Assembly: GCF_035506375.1 (NCBI RefSeq)
Contig: NZ_DATJPM010000060.1
Location: forward strand, 1-45,497
Direction of reading: 5' to 3'
Source: Methanocella sp.
GTDB taxonomy: Archaea; Halobacteriota; Methanocellia; Methanocellales; Methanocellaceae
DNA length: 45,497 nt
Shown: positions 8,101 through 17,505 of the stretch, piece by piece
How the letters are laid out: each line of letters starts with the position of its first letter
Numbering within the stretch: the stretch's first letter is position 1
Program-made: the position numbers and the translations under genes
The notes under the pieces: model-generated
Database searches by the model: none
Seen by the model: the letters and a program-made list of their open reading frames with translations, nothing else
What the model was told of the DNA's origin: nothing

Positions 8101-8157
8101 CGTATCATCAACCATAACGCATTTAAACAATAAGTGACATTTCGAGGGTGAATCATT

Positions 8158-8337
8158 ATGACCAAGGGAACTCCATCACAGGGTAAGCGCCAGAAGAGGG
8201 TGCACGTTGTCTGCAGAAGGTGCGGCAAGGTGTCCTTCAACTACGCCAAGAAAGTCTGCGCCTCGTGCGGTTTCGGCCGCTCGTCCAAGATGAACAAGTG
8301 GAGCTGGCACAGCCATATGGCCAGACACACGTGGTAA
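8158..8337 (+). CDS. rpl37e: Ribosomal protein eL37
   Basis: A 59-residue protein starting MTKGTPSQGKRQKRVHVVC. It has the zinc-binding CxxC pairs RRCGKVSFN and CASCGFGRSSK, and the conserved end WSWHSHMARHTW. It binds 23S rRNA in the large subunit. GAGGGTGA at 8144-8151 is a strong ribosome site before the ATG. It is encoded between LSm and purF. Confidence 0.97.
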   Translation: MTKGTPSQGKRQKRVHVVCRRCGKVSFNYAKKVCASCGFGRSSKMNKWSWHSHMARHTW

Positions 8338-8359
8338 TACTGTTAACAAGCGCTTTTGT

Positions 8360-9775
8360 ATGAAAGACAAGTGCGGCGTCGTCGGAGTAAGGTTCGATGG
8401 GGAAAAGAACAGTGATGCCGCCGCGCTGTACATTTATTACGCTCTTCAGGCCCTCCAGCACCGCGGCCAGGAGTCGTCAGGCATATCGATAACGAACGGC
8501 ACTTCCGTTATTTCTGATAAGGGCATGGGCCTGGTCACCGACTATTTTACCCGGGAGCGGCTGCAGAAGCTTGCCGGCTATGCCGGTATTGGCCATGTCC
8601 GCTATTCGACGACGGGCGGCTCGCGCCTGGAGAATAGCCAGCCGTTCACAGTCACCTACAAGAACGGCACAATTGCCATAGCCCATAACGGCAATCTGGT
8701 GAACTATCGCGAATTAAAAAAGGAGCTGGAAGCGCAGGGGCGCATCTTCACTTCGGATTCGGATACCGAGGTAATCGCCCAGATGCTGGCCCGCGAGCTC
8801 ATCCGGAACGACATAGTGGAGGCCGTAAGGGAGACAATGAAGCGGCTGGTAGGCTCCTATTCTTTAGTCATTCTCATCGGCGACCGGGTCATCGGCGTCC
8901 GGGACCCTCTGGGCTTTAAGCCCTTATGCATCGGCCGCGTAGATAGCGGATTCGTCCTGGCGTCCGAAAGCGCCGCTATCGACACGCTCAACGGCGAGCT
9001 CGTCAGAGACGTGGCACCCGGCGAGATGGTCGTACTGGGCGAAAAGATCGAGAGCCATAAGCTGATCAGGTGCCGAAATCACGCGCACTGCATGTTCGAG
9101 TACGTCTACTTCGCCAGGCCGGACTCCATAATCGACGGCAAGCTAGTCTACAAGGTCCGGCACACGATCGGCCAGACGCTGGCCGCCGAGTGCCCGACGA
9201 AGGCGGATATCGTGTCGCCAGTCCCCGACTCCGGGATCACGTCGGCCATCGGGTACTCTACCGGTTCACAGATACCATACGCCGAGGCGCTCATTAAGAA
9301 CCGTTATGTGAACCGCACGTTCATCATGCCGGGCCAGCAGATGCGGGAGACCGCGGTCCGGCTGAAGCTCAACACGGTGCGGTCGAACATCGACGGCAAG
9401 AACATCATTCTCATCGACGACAGCATCGTGCGGGGCACGACCTCCCGCCGCATCATCGATCTTCTGCGCAGGGGCGGTGCCCGGGAGATCCACGCCAGGA
9501 TCGGCAGCCCGCCCATCATTTCTCCCTGTTATCTGGGCATCGACATGGCCACCCGGGACGAGCTCATCGCCGCCCACAAGACGGTCAAAGGCGTGGAATT
9601 CCTGATCGGCGCCAACTCGCTTTACTACATTTCGCTGGATGGCCTCGTGAACTCCATCGGCATCCCGCAGGAAGACCTCTGCACCGGCTGCCTGACAGGC
9701 GTCTATCCTATCGAGATACCCGGCGAAAAGTGCGAGGACAAGCAGCTAAAGCTCAACCAGTTCGTCCCCGAATAA
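8360..9775 (+). CDS. purF: Amidophosphoribosyltransferase PurF
   Basis: 471 residues. It catalyses the first committed step of purine synthesis, PRPP plus glutamine to phosphoribosylamine. The N-terminal class II glutaminase begins MKDKCGVVGV, with the nucleophile at Cys5, so a four-residue propeptide would need removal. The C-terminal phosphoribosyltransferase has the PRPP loop IILIDDSIVRGTT. Candidate 4Fe-4S ligands are Cys in HCMFEYVYF, Cys in ISPCYLGID and the pair in LCTGCLTG, as in the Bacillus-type enzyme. It lies 22 bp after eL37; no clear Shine-Dalgarno is seen. Confidence 0.96.
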   Translation: MKDKCGVVGVRFDGEKNSDAAALYIYYALQALQHRGQESSGISITNGTSVISDKGMGLVTDYFTRERLQKLAGYAGIGHVRYSTTGGSRLENSQPFTVTYKNGTIAIAHNGNLVNYRELKKELEAQGRIFTSDSDTEVIAQMLARELIRNDIVEAVRETMKRLVGSYSLVILIGDRVIGVRDPLGFKPLCIGRVDSGFVLASESAAIDTLNGELVRDVAPGEMVVLGEKIESHKLIRCRNHAHCMFEYVYFARPDSIIDGKLVYKVRHTIGQTLAAECPTKADIVSPVPDSGITSAIGYSTGSQIPYAEALIKNRYVNRTFIMPGQQMRETAVRLKLNTVRSNIDGKNIILIDDSIVRGTTSRRIIDLLRRGGAREIHARIGSPPIISPCYLGIDMATRDELIAAHKTVKGVEFLIGANSLYYISLDGLVNSIGIPQEDLCTGCLTGVYPIEIPGEKCEDKQLKLNQFVPE

Positions 9776-9876
9776 ATTTTAGGCCGCTATTCTCCGTTTA
9801 GGCCATCAAGTTTTTCCCTCTTATTATCGGTCGCCTTTATCCGCCAGCGAAAAAATATCCTTTAAGGTGGGAAAGG

Positions 9877-10371
9877 ATGGAGATGGCAGGAGAGAGTACG
9901 GGCCAGGAAGTCTACCGGCTGCCGGCCATGTCGAAACAGGAGATGGAAAGGCTCCTGCAACGATGCCGCATATGCCGGATGGCGTTCAACGACCGGCCCC
10001 AGCCTTACATCATACCGCTCGACTATGTATGCTTGCGGGGAAAGATGTATTTTCATTTTGCGAACTATGGAATAAAAGTGGAACTATTTAAAAAGGACCC
10101 TCATGTCAGCGTCGAGGTAGACCGGTTCAACGACGACATCACCGAGTACGAAAGCGCCACGCTCCTGGGCATTCTCGTCGAGGTGTCCGACTCGGCGGAG
10201 AAGAAAATGGTCTCTGAAGCCCTTCTAGAGTCGATCGGCTCGCGGGGCGGGAAGCGCAACGTGGCCGCCAGGCACGGCTACAAAGACCTGGACATCGATA
10301 CACTCTCGTCAAAGGGCTCGCTGGTACTAAGGCTTGATATCACTGACTATGTCGCACTGAGATCGCCATGA
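9877..10371 (+). CDS. Pyridoxamine 5'-phosphate oxidase-like flavin-binding protein
   Basis: A 164-residue split-beta-barrel protein of the PNPOx/NimA-like flavin-nucleotide-binding group. The core runs LLQRCRICRMAF, PYIIPLDYVC, KMYFHFANYGIK, then FKKDPHVSVEVD, with the usual helix before the second half of the barrel. Such proteins bind FMN or F420, and some reduce nitro compounds. The substrate cannot be told here. AAGGTGGG at 9864-9871 precedes the ATG by five bases; a second ATG at 9883 is less well placed. Confidence 0.75.
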   Translation: MEMAGESTGQEVYRLPAMSKQEMERLLQRCRICRMAFNDRPQPYIIPLDYVCLRGKMYFHFANYGIKVELFKKDPHVSVEVDRFNDDITEYESATLLGILVEVSDSAEKKMVSEALLESIGSRGGKRNVAARHGYKDLDIDTLSSKGSLVLRLDITDYVALRSP

Positions 10372-10449
10372 GATGTTTTAACGAAAATCATATTATGATG
10401 CCCGACCTATTAGTGATGTCTTAATCATGAAAAGCCAGAGGTATTCAAC

Positions 10450-11022
10450 GTGAAAGCCGATACGAGCAAATACAATAACAGCCACCTCGACACGGCCATT
10501 TATGAACATATAGCAGATTACATAATCCATGTGCTCATCAAGGAGGACGTGAACGCTTTCAACGAGTCGAAGCTGCTCAGCGAGCTCCTCGTTTACAAGC
10601 TGCCCTCCGTCGTGCACGAGCTCATGTACCGGACGATATGCGCCGAGGCGGGTAAGCTGAAGGGCGGCGAGGACATCAACCTTATAAAGGAGATCGGGGG
10701 CATCAACACGCAGAAGCGCCTGCACTTCAGGTCCCAGGACCAGTATAACTCGTTCGTCGCCCTGTTCTTCGACGCCCTCGAGCAGCACCCAGGCCTGCTG
10801 GAGAAAGTGGACGACGAGGAGAAGTTCGAGAAGTTCATGATCTACTGTATCCACGAGTTCCGGCAAAAGCTCGAGGGCTTCGCTATCGAGATCGTCAAGG
10901 AGCACTCGAAGCTCGAGCAGGAGAACCGGCTGTATATCCACCGAAGGAATTCGCCTGAAAATGTTGATATACCTACGTATGCCGATTTTATTGCCGGGCG
11001 CATCGATGGGCTGGTGGAATAA
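10450..11022 (+). CDS. Unrecognised helical protein
   Basis: A 190-residue soluble protein that I do not recognise. It is strongly helical and charged, with no membrane segment or cysteine motif. Segments such as DKYNSFVALFFDALEQH-like and EKFMIYCIHEFRQKLEGF look like an all-alpha bundle. The start is GTG at 10450, with AGAGGT about eight bases upstream. An ATG at about 10427 hits a stop after eight codons. It precedes the large helicase by ~118 bp on the same strand, which may mean shared regulation. Confidence 0.6.
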   Translation: MKADTSKYNNSHLDTAIYEHIADYIIHVLIKEDVNAFNESKLLSELLVYKLPSVVHELMYRTICAEAGKLKGGEDINLIKEIGGINTQKRLHFRSQDQYNSFVALFFDALEQHPGLLEKVDDEEKFEKFMIYCIHEFRQKLEGFAIEIVKEHSKLEQENRLYIHRRNSPENVDIPTYADFIAGRIDGLVE

Positions 11023-11139
11023 ATTTTTTTATAATGATTATTTTCACCATGGGGTAACTAAGCAAATATATACTACTATGTGCCTACGATACTTTATCTG
11101 CCAGGCAGCACAAAAAACTGGCATGATAGAGGCCCTAAA

Positions 11140-14130
11140 ATGAACAAAATGCTCCCGGGGAGCGACACGCTCCCTGTCGCGGACATCATCGACGAACGGT
11201 TCCGGGAGATGTTCCCCTACGGAAACTTCAACCGCATGCAGTCGAAGGCAGTGCCCACCATCCTCGCATCGGACGATAACGCGGTGGTCTCGGCCCCCAC
11301 GGCCAGCGGCAAGACCGTGCTGGCGGAAGCGGCCATGGTGCGGGAACTGGGCAAGGCGGAGCGGGGCAAGATTCTCTTCATCGCCCCGCTGAGGGCCCTG
11401 ACGAACGAAAAAGAAGCGGAGTGGAAACGGGTACTTTCCAAGCTAGGGTTCAAGGTCTACGTGGTCACGGGCGAGAGGGAGCTCTACCCGTCCGAGGCCC
11501 GGTCGGCCAACGTGATCATCACGACGCCCGAGAAGTGGGATTCGGCGACCCGAAAGTACCAGCAGGAGCGCTACGCCTTCGTCCAGGACGTAGCCCTGGT
11601 AATCGTGGACGAAGTCCACCTGCTCGACTCCGATAGCAGGGGCGGCACCCTGGAGGCAGTGATCAGCCGCATGCGGCGTATCAGCGCCCAGAACCATAAA
11701 ATGCTGAGGACCGTCGCATTGAGCGCCACGATGCCCAACATCGGCGACGTGGCCCGCTGGATCGGCGCGCCACCGGGGAACGTCCTCGAGTTCGACGGGT
11801 CCTACCGGCCGGTGGACCTGGAAACGAGCGTCCTGCCCTACTATCCCAAGCCTAACGACTTCCTGAACAAGTATGTCCGGCTCTACAAGGCCTTCGACCT
11901 GGTGAAAGACGAGCTCGGCGACGGCCACCAGGCCCTGATCTTCGTCTCGACCCGACAGGATACCCAGCAGGCCGCCGAGAAATTATGCGAGATCGTGCGG
12001 AAAAACTACCCGTACATGCTCCCGCCGTTCGAGGCCATCAGGCTTCAGGAGATAAGAAATAAGGCATCGAACGCAAAGCTTAAGGCATGCCTGCCCTGCG
12101 CCATCGCCTTCCACCACGCGGGCCTTTCCGCGGAGGATAAGGCCCTCATCGAGGGGGCATTCCGGGAAGGCCTCATCCGCATCCTGGTGTCCACGTCGAC
12201 GCTGGCCTGGGGAGTGAACCTGCCCGCCCGGGTCGTCGTGATCCGGGACGTCGAGATGTACGACCCCATTCAGGGGAACAAGGATATAAGCCCCATCGAC
12301 CTGCTCCAGATGCTGGGCCGGGCAGGGAGGCCTGGATACGATACTCTCGGCAAGGGCTACGTAATAGTGCCATCAGGCCGCGCTGAAGAATACCGGGCTC
12401 TGCTGAGGGATGGCAAGCCCATCGAGTCCGTACTGGAACACAGCCTGGCCGAGCACCTGAACGCCGAAATAGCCGTGGGCATGGTGAAGAGCGCCGGGGA
12501 CGCTGCCGACTGGATAAGGACCACTTTCTACTACGTCCGGTCGCAGGGCCGCATCGACGTGGAACCCCTCGCGGGCACGAAGGTCAAATATCTGATAAGG
12601 AACGGCTTTGTCAGGGAGGATACCGGCGTGCTTTCGCCTACGCCCCTGGGCACGATCACCTCGGACTTCTACCTGAGGCTGGAGACGGCCTTACTATTCC
12701 GGGAACAGGCCATGAGGGGCGCCTTAAGCACGAACGACGTGCTGGACATCGTGGCGAGAGCGGCCGAGTTCAGCGACGTGGCCGCCCGGCCGGGAGAGAT
12801 GGCCTCGCTTAAATCGCTGGGTATCGATGCGGGCCCGGGCGGCATGGCAAAAGTCCGGGCCATCCTTGCCGGCCTCATCGGGCGCACCCTTCCCGACGAG
12901 CTCAAGTCGGACGCGTGGGCCATCAAGCAGAACGCCTCCCGGCTTTTAAGCGCGTTCTCCAGGTTCTGCGAGGAGTTCTCGGGCGAGGCGCTCTCGAAAA
13001 AAGTGAGAATGGTCTCCCTTCAGATCGACAAGGGCATCCCGGAAGAGGCCGTAGAGCTCGCGTCCATCGAGGGCGTGGGCGAAAGGAGCATGGAACTACT
13101 CGTCAACGGGGGCATTCGTTCCCTCCGGGACGCGGCCGATAAGAAGCCCGAAGACTTGATCCGGATGGGCATACGGGGGCCGGTAGCCATAGATATCGTC
13201 GAGGCTGCCAGGAAAATGCCGAAAGCCGAAGTGGACCTTACAGGAGTCCCCGGTAAAGCTCCATCTGGCGCCCTCAACACTTCGATAACCCTGCGTAATG
13301 TCGGCGCCGACGGCAAGCTCGCCGTTAAGATAAAGGCGAGCGGCATGGTCGTTAAAAGCGACCGGCTATACCTGGGAAGGGATAGCTCCCGCACGATACC
13401 CGTGGAGCTTCAAATATCGGGCGAAACGCCAGTCGAGATCACAATAGATTACGTGGATACGATGCTGCCTGCGGATACGTGGAAAACGACCATAAAGCTT
13501 GAAAGGCCCGCCATCGACAACGGGCCGGTAAAAACGGCCAAAAACGTCACCAGGGAGGTAATCGAATTGACACCAGGAAAATACTATGTCATTGCAGGCG
13601 AGGCCGGAGTTGAGTACGAGGGAAAGACAAAGGACTCCTACGACGGCAGCGTCGTCTTGTTGATCAAGCCCGACTCCTCGGTGGTAGTACACGCCGATAA
13701 AGGCGTCTACCCGAGGAATTACATGGGCAGGGCGCACATCATCCAGGTCAACGAAGAGAACGGCATGAAGATAAGCGCTGAAAGCAACGGAGAACGGCTC
13801 TCTGTATCCTTCAGAAATATCGAGATGTGCCAGGCGCCGTTCGATAAGGGCACACCGGCATCGCCGGTGAAGAACGCTCCGACGGCGGCAGGGCCTGCGG
13901 TCTCGGATGAGGACCGGGCGCTGGAAAAAGCGCTGAGGGACGCCAGAAGGGCTAAGGCCTCGGAGCTGAAGGTCCCGCCCTACACGATATTTCAGGATAA
14001 GACCATATACGACCTCATAGCGAAGAAGCCAAAAACAAAGGGGGAGCTGCAGGGCGTCTACGGCATAGGCCAGGCCAAGGCCGATAAGTACGGCGACCTC
14101 ATACTAAAAGTGCTATCCGGCCAAACATGA
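11140..14130 (+). CDS. Hel308/Ski2-like helicase with NucS-like and HRDC regions
   Basis: 996 residues. The helicase core has Walker A APTASGKT (52-59), DEVH (157-160), SATMP (195-199) and motif VI QMLGRAGRPGYD (390-401). A winged-helix and ratchet region follows, then helix-hairpin-helix (about 638-672, ASIEGVGERSMELL), and an Ig/C2-like segment (about 697-790) as in Sec63/Brr2 modules. Residues 803-895 resemble the N-terminal DNA-binding domain of NucS/EndoMS (VLLIKPDSSVVVHADKGVYP). Residues 922-993 look like an HRDC domain (PYTIFQDKTIYDLI...VYGIGQAKADKYG). It is probably a repair helicase at stalled forks. The start at 11140 has AGAGG upstream; the frame is open to 11080 but that part looks non-coding. 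Confidence 0.85.
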   Translation: MNKMLPGSDTLPVADIIDERFREMFPYGNFNRMQSKAVPTILASDDNAVVSAPTASGKTVLAEAAMVRELGKAERGKILFIAPLRALTNEKEAEWKRVLSKLGFKVYVVTGERELYPSEARSANVIITTPEKWDSATRKYQQERYAFVQDVALVIVDEVHLLDSDSRGGTLEAVISRMRRISAQNHKMLRTVALSATMPNIGDVARWIGAPPGNVLEFDGSYRPVDLETSVLPYYPKPNDFLNKYVRLYKAFDLVKDELGDGHQALIFVSTRQDTQQAAEKLCEIVRKNYPYMLPPFEAIRLQEIRNKASNAKLKACLPCAIAFHHAGLSAEDKALIEGAFREGLIRILVSTSTLAWGVNLPARVVVIRDVEMYDPIQGNKDISPIDLLQMLGRAGRPGYDTLGKGYVIVPSGRAEEYRALLRDGKPIESVLEHSLAEHLNAEIAVGMVKSAGDAADWIRTTFYYVRSQGRIDVEPLAGTKVKYLIRNGFVREDTGVLSPTPLGTITSDFYLRLETALLFREQAMRGALSTNDVLDIVARAAEFSDVAARPGEMASLKSLGIDAGPGGMAKVRAILAGLIGRTLPDELKSDAWAIKQNASRLLSAFSRFCEEFSGEALSKKVRMVSLQIDKGIPEEAVELASIEGVGERSMELLVNGGIRSLRDAADKKPEDLIRMGIRGPVAIDIVEAARKMPKAEVDLTGVPGKAPSGALNTSITLRNVGADGKLAVKIKASGMVVKSDRLYLGRDSSRTIPVELQISGETPVEITIDYVDTMLPADTWKTTIKLERPAIDNGPVKTAKNVTREVIELTPGKYYVIAGEAGVEYEGKTKDSYDGSVVLLIKPDSSVVVHADKGVYPRNYMGRAHIIQVNEENGMKISAESNGERLSVSFRNIEMCQAPFDKGTPASPVKNAPTAAGPAVSDEDRALEKALRDARRAKASELKVPPYTIFQDKTIYDLIAKKPKTKGELQGVYGIGQAKADKYGDLILKVLSGQT

Positions 14131-14262
14131 TCCAGACTGACTTTTCTATTTTTACCGGATGTGATAGAAACCCTATATACAAGCGTTTATTAATTTGCAT
14201 GATTAAATAGGATTATTAAAGTCGACCATCGATGTGAGGGCAGTCGATGAGTATACGGGGTT

Positions 14263-14931
14263 ATGTATATGAGCGGAATCATGAGAACGACGATTATAAC
14301 GTGTACGGTCATCCTGATCCTGACCGCGGGCCTTTGTGCCATGGCCTCTAAGCCGGCATATACGGGCATGAAAATGCCTCCAGCGCTGGATGGTAAGACG
14401 GGCGCAGTCACGGGGCGCGTGACGGCTTCGACAAATACGACCGGCCTGGCGGGCGCCTATATCGCGGTCGTTAACGCCTCGAACGCCAGCGAGGAGTACT
14501 TCAACACGACGTCCGGCGCCGACGGGTATTATCAGATCCTCGGCGTTAATGCGAGCTATAACGCGACGAATGCCTCTGACGTCGGGCCCAATGGCCCCAC
14601 GCCATATCGTATCTATGCCTATGACCCCATTCTCGGCGAAGGCTATTCCTCTGCATTCGGCATTGACTCTTCCAGCCCCGGAACGGGCGGGGGCGGCATA
14701 CCTCCTGTAGCCGTATCCGCGCCTACGGCGGTGCCGACTATAACGCCGACCTCTGCGCCTACCGCTACTCCGACGGCTGCTCCTGCGACCGCGACGCCGG
14801 TCGTTACGGCAACTGTGCCGGCATCAACGGCGACGCCGCAGCCGACGCCTTACCTGATCCCGCCGGTATTATCGCTACTAATTGCGGGATGCCTGGCGAC
14901 GTTGATTGTCTTAAAGTGCAGGAAAAATTAA
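14263..14931 (+). CDS. Surface protein with Thr/Pro stalk and C-terminal anchor
   Basis: A 222-residue predicted exported protein. Residues 7-28 form a signal peptide (TIITCTVILILTAGLCAMA). A carboxypeptidase-regulatory-like beta domain follows (GAVTGRVTASTNTTGLAGAYIAVVNA...GADGYYQILGV) with many N-glycosylation sequons. A Thr/Pro/Ala-rich stalk spans about 140-195, and a hydrophobic anchor with a basic end (LLIAGCLATLIVLKCRKN) closes the protein. CGGGG lies just before the ATG; in-frame ATGs at 14269 and 14281 are also possible. Binding partners are unknown. Confidence 0.75.
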   Translation: MYMSGIMRTTIITCTVILILTAGLCAMASKPAYTGMKMPPALDGKTGAVTGRVTASTNTTGLAGAYIAVVNASNASEEYFNTTSGADGYYQILGVNASYNATNASDVGPNGPTPYRIYAYDPILGEGYSSAFGIDSSSPGTGGGGIPPVAVSAPTAVPTITPTSAPTATPTAAPATATPVVTATVPASTATPQPTPYLIPPVLSLLIAGCLATLIVLKCRKN

Positions 14932-14944
14932 CTTTAACTTTTAC

Positions 14945-14966
14945 CTCCTGCTATTATAAGCAGGAG
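14945..14966 (+). terminator. Hairpin terminator
   Basis: CTCCTGCT and AGCAGGAG form an 8-bp perfect stem with loop ATTATA, 14 bases after the stop of the surface-protein gene. A run of T at 14976-14980 follows. Confidence 0.55.
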
Positions 14967-15097
14967 ATATGATTCATTTTTACCTTCCTATGTTATGATT
15001 AAAATTATTGGTCCTGGCTTACACGTTATGCTGTCGGAGAATGTCCGAGAATCAGTTACAGCTCAAGCAATTTGCCAATATTCTCCGAACATATGAT

Positions 15098-15781
15098 TTA
15101 AATGATAGACGGCAGCGGCAGCGAGGGCAGGAAGCCCATGAAAGACAGGTAATAAACCCCTACAAAAAGCAGGATGACGCCCGCGACCTTGCGGATGCCC
15201 ATAGAATATTTTGAGATATCCCGGAGCTTATCGGAAACCAGATTGGACGAGTATGCGACGATGAGCATGGGTATCGCCAGGCCCAGCGAGTACGTGAGCA
15301 ATAGAGCGCCACCGTAGATGATAGTGCCATGCTGGGCGACTATAGTGAGGATCGATGCAAGCATCGGGCCGATGCAGGGCATCCACACGATGCCGAGGCT
15401 CACCCCGAGAAGCGCGCCGCCTAAAAAGCCTTCACTATCCACGTCAGGCCTCGCGATCCGCGAGAATGGCAGGCGCTGCCAGATCACCAGCAAAAAGTCT
15501 TCGACAGTCTGGGAAAGGATATACAAGCCCATGAAAATGATAAGAACGCCGGAGGCTATCTTGAGGTAGTCCATATAGTCCATGAGGAACGCACCGAACA
15601 CGGAGGAGATGACGCCCATGGCCGTGAAGGACGCCGCGAGCCCGAAAACGATGGCCAGCGGTGTAAGTTTGCTCTTCTCCGTTGAATAGGCCATGACGCC
15701 CGGCAATAGCGGCAACACACAGGGCGATGCGATGCTCACGACGCCGGCAAGCAGTGCCCCCGCAAAGGTTACGATCTCCAA
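15098..15781 (-). CDS. ccdA: CcdA-type cytochrome c biogenesis/thiol transporter
   Basis: A 227-residue six-helix membrane protein that passes electrons across the membrane to extracytoplasmic thiol proteins. The two redox cysteines lie in ASPCVLPLLPG (helix 1) and WMPCIGPML (helix 4), each beside the conserved prolines. Length and duplicated three-helix layout match CcdA rather than full DsbD. The likely acceptor is the exported thioredoxin encoded 340 bp upstream on the same strand. A TATA-like run lies at about 15858-15870. Confidence 0.9.
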   Translation of the reverse strand: MEIVTFAGALLAGVVSIASPCVLPLLPGVMAYSTEKSKLTPLAIVFGLAASFTAMGVISSVFGAFLMDYMDYLKIASGVLIIFMGLYILSQTVEDFLLVIWQRLPFSRIARPDVDSEGFLGGALLGVSLGIVWMPCIGPMLASILTIVAQHGTIIYGGALLLTYSLGLAIPMLIVAYSSNLVSDKLRDISKYSMGIRKVAGVILLFVGVYYLSFMGFLPSLPLPSII

Positions 15782-15941
15782 ATTCCATCCTCGCTATACT
15801 ATGTTTATCAGGTCACCAATCACTCTACCATTTTTAATTTAAATGCTTTCTGTAAATTAATATATATAGTTTCATGCTATAGGTAAAAAGTTTTTAAATT
15901 TTACCCTGATCTTAAAATTATATATGCCATGCAGATAGCCC

Positions 15942-15979
15942 AGTCAGCAGCTATATATTACAAAATATAGCTCTGACTG
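15942..15979. repeat. Imperfect palindrome between ccdA and thioredoxin genes
   Basis: The 339-bp gap 15782-16120 has no credible gene. It holds an extended dyad: AGTCAG..AGCTATATATT against AATATAGCTCTGACT. It lies downstream of the thioredoxin stop and upstream of the ccdA promoter, so it could end the first transcript or regulate the second. The rest of the gap is AT-rich promoter-like sequence. Confidence 0.4.
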
Positions 15980-16120
15980 CAGGTATTAATAACTGCCTTT
16001 AGGAAATATCGCAAAACAAATCCCCGGATAAAAAGAAGAGAGGATATCGGATCAGAAAAAATGATAAATGGCATGCTAAAGAAGCATTTCTGGCCTGCAG
16101 GCCCGGCATAGCGTCTGTGT

Positions 16121-16603
16121 TTAAGTACGCTTCTGCAGTGCCGCATCCAGTGCGGGCTTCAGGCGGTCCTTCTCCGTATACCCGACGAACCTGGACGCCG
16201 TTATGCTGTCCGATGTCCCGCCGTTCTGGTCGATATAGGTATACTTACTATCCGATTTCGATACGACGATGTCCATCTGCGGGACGCCGTTCACCTGGAA
16301 CGTCCTCGCAAGGTCGTGGTTCTCCATTGCGTCCACGAAGAAGAACGTGATCTTCCCGGCATAGTCTCTCGCCAGCCCCTGCGATACGGGCTTCTGCTGC
16401 TGGCAGTAGTGGCAGGATGCCGTCTCGAACTCGATGAATACGGGCCCTCTGGCAAGCGCACTGTCGATGTCGCTCATGGATACTTTCGCCTGCGTCACGG
16501 GCTGCTGCATCTGCTGCGCGATGCAGTGCGTGCCGCCCAGCGCGGCCGCACAGGCTATGAAAGCCACGATGGCCATTATTAATATTCTATTCGCTGTCAT
16601 CAT
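16121..16603 (-). CDS. Exported thioredoxin-fold protein (CHYC)
   Basis: 160 residues. An N-terminal hydrophobic segment (ILIMAIVAFIACAAALGG) acts as signal or anchor. The thioredoxin domain has active site CHYC at Cys64/67 within FIEFETASCHYCQQQ and a cis-proline segment VNGVPQMDIVV. The C-terminal helix is intact. It is expected outside the cytoplasmic membrane, where CcdA (encoded next on the strand) would keep it reduced. The substrate is unknown; cytochrome c maturation or disulfide repair are both plausible. Confidence 0.88.
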   Translation of the reverse strand: MMTANRILIMAIVAFIACAAALGGTHCIAQQMQQPVTQAKVSMSDIDSALARGPVFIEFETASCHYCQQQKPVSQGLARDYAGKITFFFVDAMENHDLARTFQVNGVPQMDIVVSKSDSKYTYIDQNGGTSDSITASRFVGYTEKDRLKPALDAALQKRT

Positions 16604-16779
16604 GCGGATTTTGGCTGTCGGTTTAAAATCTCTTTGTACAAGAAAATAAGGTAATTGGTCGTTATAACGGCTGATTTTTGTTTTAAAGCCATGTATTGAA
16701 GCTGTTATTTAAATTAAGCTTTAAATAATCCGGCATATGCCATTTAAGCCTCTGAAATACCTCTATAATGGCCTGGTCG

Positions 16780-17505
16780 TCACCACATGTTTAAAATATC
16801 GCGAAAATCCCTGAGAGGCGGGAACTCGAGCACTTCGTCGCCGGCCGTGATGATGGGCTTGAAACTGCCGATATCACTTTCCCGGATGAATGGCGACATG
16901 AAGTCCCACGAGTCCATGCCGTTGATCGTAGTGCCGGCGCACAGCGGGTTGAATGCGGGAAGCACCAGGACGTCCTTGCCGTTCCAGACCTTTTCGCCGT
17001 ACAGGAAGCACGGCTCTTTCTTTAGCTCGATGTCCAGGGTAGGGTGGTCATGGCCGATTACGATGAGCTTTACGTCGTTTTCTTTAGCCTTTTTCGGAAT
17101 GCCGTCGCCGTGCGTGAACAGGACGCCCTCTTTAAAGTAAAAGTCCGAGGAGGCGACGTCCGTGCCTTCGAGCGCCGTATCCACCATCTTATCGTGGGAG
17201 CCGGTGAGGACGACGACCTCGTCGACTGATGAGAAAAGTTCGAGGGTGATACGGTCGAAGGATTTTTTCGTGTTGCGCCGGAGGCGCCCGAACTCGTGGA
17301 GCACGTCGCCGTCCAGCACGAGCGTCTTCGGCTCGAACTTTTTGATAACGTCCCTGAAGCGCTCCAGCAGCTCGCGCTCCTCTTCCAGGGGCATGGCAAA
17401 GCCCTCCGCCTGAATGGCATCCTCAATGCCGATATGAACGTCGGCACAGGCGCAGGTGCCGATATCGGGGAAATAGGCGGCATTACGGTAATAGTCGACT
17501 TTCAT
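16780..17505 (-). CDS. PdeM-like metallophosphoesterase linked to Lhr
   Basis: A 241-residue calcineurin-fold enzyme. Metal ligands are visible: DVHIG (Asp22, His24), DGDVLHEF (Asp65/Asp67), GSHD (102-105), His132 and GHDHP (His152, His154). The usual GNHD is GSHD here, so one metal-ligand Asn is replaced by Ser. Its ATG overlaps the helicase stop by four bases, so the two are translationally coupled. In bacteria, PdeM-type phosphoesterases occur with Lhr-family helicases and a DNA ligase. A DNA-end-processing role is therefore likely but inferred. Confidence 0.88.
   Translation of the reverse strand: MKVDYYRNAAYFPDIGTCACADVHIGIEDAIQAEGFAMPLEEERELLERFRDVIKKFEPKTLVLDGDVLHEFGRLRRNTKKSFDRITLELFSSVDEVVVLTGSHDKMVDTALEGTDVASSDFYFKEGVLFTHGDGIPKKAKENDVKLIVIGHDHPTLDIELKKEPCFLYGEKVWNGKDVLVLPAFNPLCAGTTINGMDSWDFMSPFIRESDIGSFKPIITAGDEVLEFPPLRDFRDILNMW

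Noticed and set aside
15034..15092. Inverted GGAGAAT/ATTCTCC motif near the ccdA stop
   Set aside because: Short arms with a long spacer and no other support; could be chance.
15958..16146. 62-codon minus-strand frame between ccdA and the thioredoxin gene
   Set aside because: It begins inside the thioredoxin gene in another frame and runs through the AT-rich palindrome; composition is not gene-like.
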